From Chara braunii (lineage: Eukaryota; Streptophyta; Charophyceae; Charales; Characeae): a stretch of DNA of 48,384 nucleotides. Shown here one piece after another: positions 31,736 to 42,325 of this stretch (position 1 is the stretch's first letter; each line of letters begins with the position of its first letter). Made by a program: the position numbers and the translations under genes. The notes below the pieces were generated by a model that saw only the letters and a program-made list of their open reading frames with translations, was not told where the DNA came from and did not search any database. The stretch spans positions 134,185 to 182,568 of the forward strand of contig BFEA01000204.1 in the NCBI GenBank assembly GCA_003427395.1, in the 5' to 3' direction.

Positions 31736-32234
31736 CGTCCTCCTCGCTATCTGACGTGCAGGTAACTGCCGCCATGTACCAACTGCCATCGCATGTATCC
31801 TCGGTGCTGCAGGTAAGCTGGCGCGAAGACCAGCTATGGCGTCCAGGTAGGATCTCCGACGATGCAGGTATGGCCTCCACCTCACTCCCTCTACCTCCAG
31901 TGTAGCGCTGTAGCGCTGCTCCAGCAGCGTGTTGCCCAAGAAGCGAGCTACTCAAACTGTGTGTCTGCCCAGGCGTGGCCCAGCTATAAGTAGCGCTGGG
32001 CCTCGCGGGGTGTGCCTTCTTGTGCCTCTGGTTCTGGATCCCCACCGGACGTCCAGACCCTCCCTGCTGATGCAGCAGGGACGTAGGCCGACCGTTGGCC
32101 TCAAATCGAAACCTGCGGCCCTAAGGCCGACCGTTGGCCTCCAGGGCGCGCATCTGAGGTGCGTGCCGCGTGGGGGCCCCCAGCAACCGTCGGGCCCTCA
32201 AAATGGGGCCCGTGTGCAGGCTCAGCATGTAACA

Positions 32235-32247
32235 CCCCCCCCTCCTT
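32235..32247 (-). promoter_or_regulatory. Polypurine tract of Ty3/gypsy 2
   Basis: Minus-strand AAGGAGGGGGGGG lies directly before TGTTACATG, the first bases of the 3' LTR. This is the place and composition of the RNase H-resistant primer for plus-strand DNA synthesis. Confidence 0.75.
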
Positions 32248-32253
32248 ATGGAG

Positions 32254-33665
32254 TCAAGCCGGGTCGAGGGCGAAGCTGACGATCCGATGGCGGAACCTGG
32301 ACAGGAGTACGGCGTGGAACCGAAGGTGCCGGCTTGGCTTGCTGTTTGCGTTCGTAACGTGCGAGGACATCAGGGGCTCGTAACGTGTGAGGACATGAGG
32401 GGCTGTGGCCTGAAGTTCCGCATGGGTCAACCAGCGGTCAGCCTTATGGCTACAATAAGAAAAGTGTACTAGGTACTCCGTTGGCTTGGCGTCGTAGCGC
32501 CGCTGCGAAATGATGTCGCCAACCTCCTGAAAACCGTCCATGGAGGGTGGGTCTTGCGATCGTCGCCTGAGAAAGTCGTCTCGTTCCGCCGAAACAAAAA
32601 GAGCCAACTTCAAACAATGAAAGACCGGGTAGACGGGCAAGTGGGCAGGCACCTGAATGACAAACGATGGTCCTTCGGGTGTGTTAATAGTGGGTGCCAC
32701 AATGCGCCAAGGCCCCATTCACTTGGGAAGGGGCTTGCGAGAGATATCCTGTTCGAGGCTGAATTCCACGGCGGAGACCCGCACGAGGTCGCCGGCGCGG
32801 TACGGACAAGGAAGACGCTGACGATTGGCCTGACACCTCATGCGTTGCTGCGTCTTCGACATCTGGTCGCGTGCCTTGACAAGGAGCTCTTGCATCAGTC
32901 GAATGAAAATAAGGTGGTCGCCGCCATCGGTCATTCGTGGGATGATAGTGTCCAAGGGTGATGTGATCCGCGTGCCATGTTCGAACTCCAAAGGCGACAT
33001 CCCGATAGCCGGATGAATAGACGAGTTGTAAGCCAACTCGACATCCGGCAGCCGCTCAACCCAATCCTTTTGGTCAGGATGGATGAGAGTGAGAAGAGCA
33101 ACCCGTGCGGCTTGATGCGCCCTCTCCGTTTGGCCATCAGTTTGTGGGTGGCGAGCCGAACTCGGCTTGAGAGATGAGCCCCATCGTTTGATGAGAGCCC
33201 ACCAGAAGTCGGACATGAACCGAGTGTCGTGGTCGCAAACGATCTCCTTGGGGTAACCCTTGATATGAATCCAACCGGCGTAAGAAACCTCGGCCAACTC
33301 TGGTGCCTTGGCATGACAGCAACAAGCCAAAAACATGGTGAACTTGGTAAGTCAATCGACCACCGTGAGAATCCCATCCACACCGGTCTTGTGCTTCGGG
33401 AACGACCCGATGATTTCTATGGCAATCGATTCCCGTCGTCCTAGGGGGACCAGCGATGGTCGCAACTCGCCGAACGGACGATGATTGCGGGACTTACAAT
33501 GTCGGGAAACCTCGCATGACTCGCAATAGCATGTGACGTCGTCGAGAAGGTCGGGTCACAAAAAACACCCGCGAAGTCGGCCAATCGTACGATTGACTCC
33601 AAAGAATCCGGTGGCGGGAGCATCGTGAAACTCGCCAAGAAGCCGCATACACAAGTGTGGATCAC
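32254..33665 (-). pseudogene. pol: Ty3/gypsy 2 integrase and chromodomain (broken)
   Basis: Integrase would insert the cDNA; the C-terminal chromodomain would target it to marked chromatin. On the minus strand: zinc-binding region with TCYCESCEVSRHC (about 33,510-33,550), core with GVDGILTVVD then an in-frame TGA at 33,352-33,354, the second Asp in IVCDHDTRFMSDFWW, and SARHPQTDGQTERAHQ with the catalytic-region Glu (32,719-33,336). The GPY/F-like module (YPVFHCLKLALF) and a chromodomain (about 50 residues, with EYLVHF and WLTHAELQ) are in 32,254-32,718. The TGA stands where family members have Arg (VDRxTKF), consistent with CGA to TGA. Confidence 0.87.
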
Positions 33666-33789
33666 TTGGCACGCAAAGAAGATCCTTCCCCCATGAGTGA
33701 ATTAGCAAATAGCCCTCTTGGATCCGATAGTGCAATGGCGTCGGATTTGGAGAGGAGCAGTTTGCATATTTGTCGCGAAACTCGGGGTC

Positions 33790-35349
33790 GACTTAGTAGG
33801 CGCAAAAGTTGTCTTGCAAGTCGTCGCCAATCTTGAACGTCGAGTAGACCGCAGTACAAAGCTCCGGGCACCATGAAAGAGCGTCCACAAAACAGTTTGA
33901 CTTTCCCAAGATGTGATCGGGAAAGAAGTCAAACTGGTCAATGAAAGTCATCCAACAGGCGATGGTACTATTCACCGTGTCTTGGGTCTTGTAAAAGACC
34001 AACGGATTGTCATCCGTTACCCATCGGAATTGACTTCGACCGAGAAGAAAATGCCGCCATCGCTTAAGCGCGTGTACGAAGGCCAATAACTCCTCCTTCC
34101 GTGCGTCGTCTATTGAGTGCATGGCGGGCACCTTCTTGCTAAAATACTCAACCGGGTGTCAGTCCACGCCATCGTGTTGCTCGAGGAAGGCACCAATGCC
34201 ATAGCTGGATGCATCGATAGTGATGCGCGTTGACAAAAGCGGATGGTAGATGCGTAAAACCTTCGCAGATAGCAAGGCGGCTTTCAGTGTTGAAAAGGAA
34301 GCCTGTGCATCGTCGCTGAAGTCAAACGACCGATCCTCGCATTGAAGCTTTTGGTCAAATGAGTCGCGATCTTCGAACAACCTTTGATAAAGCGTTGATA
34401 GTAGTCGGCTATGCCAAGAAACGACTGGACATCCGTACTGCTATTTCGGCTCCGGCCACTCTTGGACGGCTTGAATCTTGTCCGATAACGGACTAATGCC
34501 CTCCGGTGTGACAAAATGGCCCAAGTATTCCAACTCTTGACGTACGAATTCGCACTTGTCGTGGTTGGCCTTGCACTTCACATGACGAAGCGTCTCCAAC
34601 ACACGTCAAAGGTGCTCAAAGTGATCCTCCAAAGTCCGGCTATAGACGAGAATGCCATCCAAGTAGACCATCACGAACCGGTCCAGCATCACGCAAAACT
34701 CGTTGGTCACTGCCGCTTGAAAGGTCGTCTGGGCATTCCTAAGGCCAAAAGGCATAACAACCCACTCGAAGTGCCCATACCGCGTTTTAAATGCAGATTT
34801 GTAGCAATCTTGCGGGCGTATCGAAATTTGACGATAGCCCAACTTCAAATCCAACTTTGAAAAATATTTTGCGCCGCCCAAACGCTCAAGAAGATCGTCG
34901 ATACGAGGAAGAGGCCCTGCATTCTTGACGGCTTGCGGGTTGAGCTTGCGGTAGTCAATGCATAAGTGGAGATCCTTGTTCTTCTTCCGTACAAAGAGAA
35001 TCGGCGCACCATAGGTTGAGCTACTAGGACGGATCCAGCCCTTGTCTTACAAGTTATTGAGTTGCACGTGGAGAACCACGAGCTCTTCCTCACTCATGCG
35101 ATAGATGCATCCTTTTGGCGACACGGCACCGGCGCCAAATATGATCTCATGGGAGATCGGCCGATCCGACACCACACCGGTAGGAGACTTGAAGACGTCG
35201 GCGAACTCGTCAAGCAACCGCACCACGCGGATGTCCGAAGACAAGTCTGTAGGTGAAGACTCGGTCACTGTGACGGTCCTAAGAAAACATAGGACGATCT
35301 CACCGGTCCGCTTGTAAGCACAAGTGGACCGAAAAGACTTGGCCGTCAC
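33790..35349 (-). pseudogene. pol: Ty3/gypsy 2 reverse transcriptase-RNase H (broken)
   Basis: Minus-strand order: linker with EFADVFKSPTGVVSDRPISH (35,047-35,349) ending at a TAA, RT (LHLCIDYRKLN, KLDLKLGYRQISIRPQ, MPFGLRNAQTTFQ), the catalytic box as VYLDGILVYS (34,654-34,665), thumb with FLGIADYYQRFIKG, RNase H with TIDASSYGIGAFLEQ (34,159-34,380), then KEELLAFVHALKRWRHFL, VTDDNPL and VDALSW (33,793-34,131). The second Asp of YxDD is Gly (GGC at 34,654-34,656), which should abolish polymerase activity. Frame breaks lie near 34,140, 34,390-34,600 and 35,050. Confidence 0.9.
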
Positions 35350-35352
35350 AAC

Positions 35353-36188
35353 CTAGCACGGCATCGAAGGGTGCAGAAGAGGAATGGTACACGACACTTC
35401 GGCGCCAAAGTCGACGTGAACGGTAAGCATCCGCCGATGGAAGTTGACCGTGTGGTCCGCACTTACGAGCCAAGGCATCCCCAAAATAATGTCGAAGTCC
35501 ATATCCAAGACGCCAAACGTAATCAGCTCGCATGCATGAGGTGCGAAATAGACCGACACGACTTCGATGTAGCGATCAAGAAGTTGTTGCGTCTGACCGT
35601 CCGCCATCTTGGCCGCCGTGGGATATGACTTCCTTCGAACTTGTGCGCCAAGGCCGACCCTTTGTATAAAGGACTGGCTCAGTCCCACCGCTATCCAGCA
35701 AAGCGTTGCAGGACACTTTCCCAACTTGGATGCAGACATAAAGGAGTGGTGCGTTGTTGTCATTGTACCGCTACATGCAAAAATTTGCGGGCCACCTTGG
35801 TAATATATGCAAGGAGGTCCCCCACCGCAACTTTGTCATCCGTCAGCGAAGTTGGAGGTGCATAGAAGGATAAGTATGTGTGGAGATCGACGCATAGTGT
35901 TGCGCATTGCGGTCCCGGTGAGCAGCCCGTGGAAGGGAGAGGAAGCCATGCAAAATCCTCAGGCGACAACGGGTCCAAGACCTCTATGTTGAACTCGTGT
36001 GCCGAATCCCTTGAAGAACCACTTGAAGACAATAAAATGTCGCCACTTCCTGATAGAGAATAAACCACACACACACCTTGTCCTTGAGCATGAGAACCCA
36101 GCGATGGAACGAGTCGGGTAGTGATGACCTCAAAAGAATGAAGAATAAGAATTACAACTTTCGCATGTGCCTCGGAACTAGGGGACAT
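35353..36188 (-). pseudogene. pol: Ty3/gypsy 2 protease and gag-protease linker (broken)
   Basis: The aspartic protease would process Gag-Pol. The catalytic DSG triplet (ALLDSGGT) is readable near 35,690 but one frame away from the rest, which continues as RYIEVVSVYFAPHACELITF and FDIILGMPWLVSADHTVNFH (35,353-35,640), the usual second hallmark (LG-x-W type). Upstream, 35,760-36,188 is an open linker frame with FYAPPTSLTDDKVAVGDLL. One frameshift at the active site makes it inactive. Confidence 0.78.
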
Positions 36189-36249
36189 TGCTCACAAAGC
36201 AACCAGTTCCGAAGGCGTCGAGAGTGCAACCGTTTCACTCTCGGCAGTC

Positions 36250-37750
36250 CTCACTTTCTCGAAAGGGACTTTCCCTTTGCTTTTGTGGGACAGCCAGCGG
36301 TTTCGTGAACATCGTTGTTGCACCACAAACAATAATCGTGTCTCGTGCGGATCTTGTAGACGCCCTCCGAGAGACCGTAATGAAGCCAAGGTTCTTGAGC
36401 TGTTGTTTCGGGACCGGGGACTAAAGAGGTGTGTGTCTTCAATTTGTCGCGTCCTCGCCCTTTGGCATGACGACCACCATCCTGGGTGGCTGCTAACCTT
36501 TCTCCCTCGTCAGATGCAGCAACCTCGTTAGAATAGTCGCTCGATGTTGTTGCCGCGACCACGACCACTTTCGGCCAATGCTGATCTTTGCCCTGGCCTG
36601 CAGAGGACGAACGACCAGCAGGCTTTCGTATTTGTCATTGTGATATGTGAGGCCTTGTTAATTAATTGCTTAGTTGTGGTGAGCATCTCCACAACTTACG
36701 TCAACGCATTCTGCAATGTCGGACACGACCTCGTGATGTAGTGTTTGATGCCCGTGAAGGCGATCGGCAAGTCGGCCATGGATGCCAAGCATTGGTACTC
36801 AGTGATCCAATCCGGGTTTGGAAAGGCGTTCTGATGGAACTTCTGCAATTTTTCCATCGCCTGAAGCAAGGGCGGTTCCACTTGGAACCACTTGTGCCAT
36901 GCTGCCTTGAGATCAACCCAGCTGATCTTCATGTGCAACTTGGAGACAGTGACCTTGTGCGTGGACAGCGTATTGTCAAGCCAAACTTAACACGCGGCCC
37001 CCGACCGGTGATATAAATAGGCATGCCGGTTGGGGTCGCTGACTTTGTACAAGTCCAAACGCAAGTCAAATTGGCGCCACCATGGAATAGGCTCGGTCTT
37101 CGCTGCATCGCAGAAAATCGAAATCCCATCAAATTTGGGTATGCGCTCCTGAAATGACGGGGCCGGACTGGCAGCTGCTATCCAAATCTGCTGCTCCAAC
37201 TGTTGGTTGGTTGTTTGCTGCTGCCGCAACGTGTCCTTCAGGGCGCCCATGTCCACCTCCAATTTGTTGACGCGTTCCGGGATGTTGGAGGGGCCAATGG
37301 CTGTTGCTGTAACAGGCCACTGTTGCAAAGTGTGTATGCGACGGAGCAATGACTGCACGTGCAGGTCCAATGTGAGGATGACCTCTTGCTGGGCCATGCA
37401 GGTAGCCACCAAGTCCATGATTCGTTTGATGACCATGGAGAAATTGCGTACGGTCGTGGAGGCACCCTCCTCCTTGGCCGATGTGTCCCAGTCGGTGGCC
37501 AAGGTCAAGACTTCGGCCTCCTCCTCGAATAATGCATCCCGGCGCGCTTGTTGTGCTTCATCTGCAGCCTGTCGTGCTGCGTCGTCGTGCACTTGCTTCT
37601 GTACTTCAGCAAGGCGACGTTGTTCATCGGCTTCCCTTTCTCTCTTCTCCCGAGCGGCAAGTGCCGCATCTGCTCTTTGCTAAGCTCGAGCATCATGTCG
37701 GCCAGCCTGGCCTCGTAGTCCTTGTCGGACTCATTGTCCTTGCTTTCCAT
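36250..37750 (-). pseudogene. gag: Ty3/gypsy 2 gag (broken)
   Basis: Capsid and nucleocapsid protein of the element. The ATG at 37,748-37,750 opens MESKDNESDKDYEARLADMM; a frameshift near 37,600 leads to a long charged, heptad-rich region likely to form a coiled coil (VNKLEVDMGALKDTLRQQQ, 36,987-37,592). Then come a gag core (KFDGISIF, PWWRQFDLRLDLYKV, and WVDLKAAWHKWFQVEPPLL in 36,696-36,938) and a CCHC knuckle (CLWCNNDVHETAGC, spacing C-x2-C-x4-H-x4-C) in 36,250-36,568. The order is normal. At least three frame breaks. Confidence 0.8.
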
Positions 37751-38087
37751 CGTGGTGGTCGCTGATCAAAGGACGGAAGGCATGTGTGGCCGGTGCTGAT
37801 ATGGCACGAACATCTGCTGACGTGTTGCTGCTGACATGGCCTGCTGACATGTCACTGCTGATGTGTCACTGCTGTTGTGGCCTGCTGAAGTGGCCTGCTG
37901 ACATGTCACCGTGCTGATATGGCAATGTACCACTGACGCCGGAGTAGAGAAGAGAAGGAAGGAGAACAAGAAGAACAGCAGAGTACGTGGGGTGGGTGGG
38001 AGGGGAGAAGATGAGATTCTAACACTTCCCCACCCCCATGGGGTCACATTGATCGCCCAAATAAGGATCCACTAATCAAAATTTTAA
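37751..38087 (-). other. Ty3/gypsy 2 leader with short repeats
   Basis: Between gag and the 5' LTR. It holds a patch of repeated TGACATGTCACTGCTG / TGGCCTGCTGA words (37,835-37,905) and, on the minus strand, GGGGGTGGGGAAG followed by TGTTAGAATC (about 38,010-38,037), a polypurine-tract-like string. Expected primer-binding site not identified. Confidence 0.5.
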
Positions 38088-39092
38088 ACACGTGTCGAAC
38101 TCTCAACCGAGGGTGAAAAGCACACTCTTCCGGGTAGAGGGGCAAGTACGTTGATGTCACTTTCGAGTATCGAATGAGCAAAACAACACACACACCAGCA
38201 AAGGAAACAGGCGTCGAGTTCAAAAAAGCAATGAAACTGCCGCGTGTCATAACTACAGGGGTCGGCCGTGGTGTCAGACGGGGAAAGAAAAGAAAGAAAA
38301 TGCCCAACGGATTCTTCTCTACCCAAATTGCCGTTTTAAACTCACGCCGTGATATCTTTGCGGGTGCATGTCTTTTTTTGCCTTCGCAAACTCAAAACCT
38401 GTCGCGTCCGCCATTGTTTCAAAGAAGTATCTCCCACTCCGTCATCAATCTCTGCCACAAAAGAAGAAGTATATGCCACTCCATCATCATTCTCTGCCTG
38501 TGATGCCGTGGGATCTGGGATGGCCGCCGATGCAGGTATGGCCTCCACCTCACTCCCTAGCTATACCTCTCCCTCTACCTCCAGTGTAGCGCTGTAGCAC
38601 TGCTCCAGCAGCGTGTCGCCCAAGAAGCGAGCTACTCAAACTGTGTGTCTGCCCTGCCGTGGCCCAGCTATAAGTAGCACTGGGCCTCGCGGGTGTGCCT
38701 CCGTGTGCCTCTGGTCTTCGCCCAAAAAGTGGCCTGCTGGATCTGGGTCCCGACCGGATGTCCAGACCCTCCCTGCTGATGCAGCAGCGACGTCCGCTAC
38801 TGGACAAAACGGACCTGGCCCAACAGGGCTGTCTATGTCCGTACCAGGCCAAAAATGTGGCCTTGTCCGAACATACTGAAAGTCTGTTCGGACAAACTGC
38901 AAGTTCGAAACGACGCCTGAACAGACAAAAATAGGACAGCAAATAAATAAATAAATGCTGCCGCAAATTGAAACCTGCAGCCCCAAGGCCGGCCGTGGGT
39001 CTCCAGGGCGTGTGTCTGAGGTGCGTGCGGCCTGGGGGCCCTCAGCAACCGTCGGGCCCCCAACATGAGGCTTGTGTGCAGGCTCAACATGT

Positions 39093-39096
<4 letters not shown>
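38088..39096 (-). repeat. Ty3/gypsy 2 5' LTR
   Basis: Matches the 3' LTR in two blocks. The outer edge on the minus strand reads (A)GTTACATGTTGAGCC against TGTTACATGCTGAGCC in the 3' LTR, so the expected first T may be altered, and it abuts a (GA)n tract. It carries about 170 bp (38,790-38,960) missing from the 3' LTR, including a perfect 11-bp inverted repeat (TTGTCCGAACA at 38,863 and complement to 38,895) and an (AAAT)n run. Confidence 0.72.

Positions 39097-39173
<77 letters not shown>
39095..39173. repeat. (CT)n(GT)n compound microsatellite
   Basis: About 21 CT units to 39,136, then about 18 GT units. It abuts the outer edge of the 5' LTR of gypsy 2. Confidence 0.95.
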
Positions 39174-39176
<3 letters not shown>

Positions 39177-39560
39177 AAAATGAAACTGCCGGGGTGGCGA
39201 TCCCGTCGCTGTGGAGGAAGAGGAGATGAGGATGAAGGTGGAGGTGGCGGGGCAGCTGGAAGGGACAATGCAGCACTGCCACAGACGTACTCCAAAATGT
39301 GCAAATGAAGAATGATCCAAAGTACAGACTGCAGCTGGGGTATACTCCCCACGGGCGGACTGGACTGGACTGCTACCGACAGTGGTACTGGACTGAACTG
39401 GACTGCTACCGACAGTGGTACTGGACTGAACTTAACTCGACTGGACTGGCTTGCACTTCAGACAAGACTAGCAAAAGTTGGGGTCAGGCCAACGTCCTGG
39501 TCCCACAGGCCGAACAGACAAATAGCCAAATAGCCCTGGTTGTAGGCCAGGGTAAATAGA
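39174..39560 (+). repeat. CT-headed repeat, partial copy 4
   Basis: After the microsatellite, the 3' part (39,355-39,450) repeats GGACTGCTACCGACAGTGGT in tandem with period 33 or so and GACTGGACT words, like the GACTGGACTTC and CTACCGAC words at 2,625-2,720 and 29,600-29,640. The GGCGGCTATGG and TATA-like words of the other copies are not recognisable, so the assignment is tentative. Confidence 0.4.
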
Positions 39561-40439
39561 GGCCCGTTGCACGATCCTCAAACCTTTAGTGGATCGCAAG
39601 AGCCAAAAATGCGCTTTCCGTAAAAGCAGCACAACTCTGTGAACAAGAAAGTTGACAAATCAGATGCGGAGCAAGCTCCATGCGAGGTCCGTGCGATGCA
39701 GCCTAAGCTACATAATGTGATGAAGAAAAGAAAATGTCTGATGTACACATCCTGACTAGCAGCAAGAAATGAAATGTAGCATCATACAATCCTAAAGTCC
39801 TGGAGGCTATGTATCCCCCGCGGTCATGACAGCAGGGTCCAACTCGCCCGGCGGCCGGGAACAAAAAATACACACACACACACACGAGCGCGCGTTCCCG
39901 CTTATTTTTTTCAAATCTTTTTGTTTTTGATTGATTGATTGGGTGAGGGGGTGTTGCCCCCCGTGCGCTGTCGAGCGCTTCGGTTCGGCACTGCACAAGG
40001 CAGCGCGGGACCCTCCCGGCCGCGTCATGCAGGAGTTGGTCTAAATCCTCGTCGCGAATAAATAATGGAGCTTCCTCAAGCCACTCCGGCCGAGTGCGCC
40101 AGCCATACCTCTCGCGAGCCCCTACGACAGGATATGGCCTACGCGAGGCACGACCTACCTCCACCTTACGGGAGTTGTCACCTCCCTTCGGTGGGCGTAT
40201 CCCTGCCGAGCTACCAGTCCACAGTACGAAAGCTAATCAGTTGCAATCGCAGAGGTGGACCAGCCGAGGGCGTTTCTCGTTTGCTGTAGCATAGGGGGTA
40301 CGCGCGGTAATACGGCTCTATGGGACCCGCACGCGAATCGACATCTTGGGGGGACTGAAGTCCCAAGTGTGACCCGTCGTCGGTCGACTAGGACGCACCC
40401 CACGCACCACGCGTACACTACACTACGAACATAAAAAAT

Positions 40440-40442
<3 letters not shown>
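39561..40442 (-). other. Unassigned stretch with a protein-like minus frame
   Basis: A minus-strand frame from about 40,235 (after a stop) to 39,880 has protein-like content (RRPYPVVGARERYGWRTRP, EWLEEAPLFIRDEDLDQLL, GRVPRCLVQCRTEALDS). I do not recognise a family. A candidate splice acceptor (CTCGGCAG) lies near 40,208. It could be an exon, or a retroelement gag relic. Downstream the frame enters simple sequence (CA repeat at 39,870). Confidence 0.3.

Positions 40443-40482
<40 letters not shown>
40443..40482. repeat. (AC)n microsatellite
   Basis: About 20 AC units. Confidence 0.95.
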
Positions 40483-40483
<1 letters not shown>

Positions 40484-40559
40484 AAGCAATGCGACAACAC
40501 TCCTAGTCCCTTCAGTAGTCATCCCATAACCTTCTGACGCGGAAATCGGATAGGCGACG

Positions 40560-41060
40560 CGCGTGAGACTTAGTATAAAACCGTGCGGACGCAAGGCTAG
40601 CTCATACCGACTCGCAATGCAAGCGTACGCAAGCGGTCGCAATGATGGCGTACTATGTAGTACCCATACTCATGCGGTCCTCGTTAATCTCGAGGGTCGC
40701 GTTCAACACTCAAGTGTCGGCTGGCATGCACCTTGAGGGTTAATCTCTCGACGCTGGACAACCCCCAAGTGCGGTTGAGAACCACACCCTCTTCTGCACC
40801 CTGCGGAGAGTGGGTGGTACACAAGTTTGTACCTGTGGTGGCAATCGTCTCTTACGGCCCTGGAGACCAGCTCCTTCACCTAGGGCCTGAAAATGATCAA
40901 GGGGTTTGATTTTGACGGCTGCCACGGACTACAACGTCCAACTATAAAATTGTAAAAAACAAAGGTTGAAAAGAGGATCCCCCTCTTCTTTCAACGCACG
41001 ATCTGTTTAACCCTTACGCGTGGTTCCAGCAGGCCACGCGAAACACTCAAGACATATTTA
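40560..41060 (+). other. GC-rich hairpin-rich stretch with TATA-like word
   Basis: AGTATAAAACC (about 40,571) could be a TATA box. Downstream are several short perfect stems, for example GTTGAAAAGAGG (40,965-40,976) with CCTCTTCTTTCAAC (40,982-40,995) and CGCGTGG/CCACGCG around 41,018-41,041. No coding frame. It might be the promoter or leader side of the noncoding element that follows. Confidence 0.35.
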
Positions 41061-41780
41061 TTTACATATATATAGAGGGTTATGCTTATGTGACGATCAC
41101 TTCTCACAATCACAGTGAGACTCCTCTCTGCCATATATATGTATATGATCGCAGGCAGTCAAATCCAAAGTCCGAACCACCAAACATACCTGCAATCACT
41201 TCAAAGATTCAACCAAAAGTCCATGCACTACACGGGGTCAACTTCAACCAATCTCTATACTCGTACCCCTCACTTTAGCCATGCAAGCCCCAACCTTTGT
41301 CCAACCGACCTTAATTAAATACGCAGTACCCTTGTTAAATGATCATTCAATAAAAGTCCGGGTGAAAACCTCAATAAAACAACAAAAATCACCAGACTAA
41401 AGCCTTTTAGGTTGAGCGTTAAGGGTGTATTGGAGTTGAGTTGTAAACCGACGAATCGACAATCGACCTGTTATCAGTGATAACAGAAGATGATCTTTGT
41501 AGGATCAAACTGAGTCTAGTCCTGATCTTGAATCAAACGACCAAGAGGACCTGTAATACAGACAGACCAACCCCCAGGCTAAACCTATAAGTCCATGGAG
41601 AATAATTTTCATGTCACGATCTTAGTCAAAATCGTCTTAGCTAACTATGCCTAAATCTACCTCTAAGTAAAGTGCCCAAAGAAAGGTAGATCCTGACAAG
41701 ATCTTCTCTTTACAGAGTGGATCGCCAGAATCGCCACCTGTCAGAATATATCCGAACTCCTCTTAGACTGAGAAAGTTTC
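41061..41780. other. AT-rich noncoding stretch with hairpins
   Basis: Contains an imperfect long hairpin at about 41,063-41,146 (ACATATATATAGAGG with CCTCTCTGCCATATATATGT, plus inner TCTCAC/GTGAGA) and the perfect CTGTTATCAGTGATAACAG (about 41,469-41,487). No open frame of interest. Confidence 0.5.
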
Positions 41781-42325
41781 GGCAGCGCTTCCCGTAGGGA
41801 AAGTGCCTTTCCAGAATTTATATAAACTCAAATATAAACCCGAAATAATCTCTAACTTAAGAAGGCTAAATTTTGTCTAACTTCTTAAATTAGTAAAAAT
41901 TTGGGCAACACTCCCTTTAGAAAGGAAGACTTCCCAGATTTATACTAACTCATATTTGAACTCTAAAAGATCGACTTGAGTTCAATTAAGACAAAATTCA
42001 ACCAACTTCTTAGTTTTGCAGAAATTTTGGCAGCACTACCTTTAGAAAGGTGCTATTCCAAAATTTATACAAAGCTAAGTTCAAATATGAAAATGACTTT
42101 AACTCTCCAAAATCCAAATTTTGTCTAACTCCCTGATTTAGTAAAAATTTAGGCAGAATTCCCTTTAGAAAAGAAGACTTTCTAAATTTTTACTAAGTCA
42201 TTTGCAAAACTTAGATAAGTTGAACTTTGAAAAGTCAAAATTTGACTAACTCCTTGGATTTGTAAAAAATTCGGCAGCGCTCCCCGTAGAGAAAGTAGCT
42301 TGTCAAGATTTATACAAAGCCAAGT
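41765..42325. repeat. Five tandem ~123-bp units, each a potential hairpin
   Basis: The core GGCAGCRCTYCCCTTTAG-like word starts at 41,781, 41,904, 42,029, 42,152 and 42,273 (periods 121-125). Each unit has TAGTAAAAATTT-like sequence before the core and AAATTTATACTA-like sequence after it. In unit 4 the arms are perfectly complementary over 15 bp (42,138-42,152 with 42,182-42,196). In units 2 and 3 the bases next to the core differ from unit 4 but still pair (GGG/CCC, TTGG/CCAA, TAG/CTA). Unit 5 pairs least well. Confidence 0.75.

Larger units (their letters stand above)
30409..32234 (-). repeat. Ty3/gypsy 2 3' LTR (with ~1 kb of extra DNA)
   Basis: Two blocks match the other LTR: 30,409-30,852 with 38,087-38,518, and about 31,861-32,234 with 38,529-39,095. 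Between them lie about 1,000 bp absent from the 5' LTR, including CT arrays (31,081-31,145 and 31,594-31,612), a GAA array and unrecognised sequence. In minus orientation the LTR begins TGTTACATGCTGAGCC directly after the polypurine tract. It lacks about 170 bp present in the 5' LTR around 38,790-38,960. Confidence 0.75.
30409..39096 (-). mobile_element. Ty3/gypsy retrotransposon 2, chromovirus, with both LTRs
   Basis: About 8.7 kb. Minus-strand order: 5' LTR (38,088-39,096), gag, protease, RT-RNase H, integrase, chromodomain, polypurine tract (32,235-32,247), 3' LTR (30,409-32,234). Gag-protease-RT-RNase H-integrase-chromodomain is the plan of the chromovirus branch of Ty3/gypsy. LTR identity is high by eye but with large indels, so the insertion is not recent. 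I found no target-site duplication: one side is a CT microsatellite. No clear tRNA primer-binding site was found next to the 5' LTR. Confidence 0.85.

Noticed and set aside
31982-31991. TATAAG word as the LTR promoter of gypsy 2
   Set aside because: It reads on the plus strand while the element is on the minus strand; orientation does not fit.
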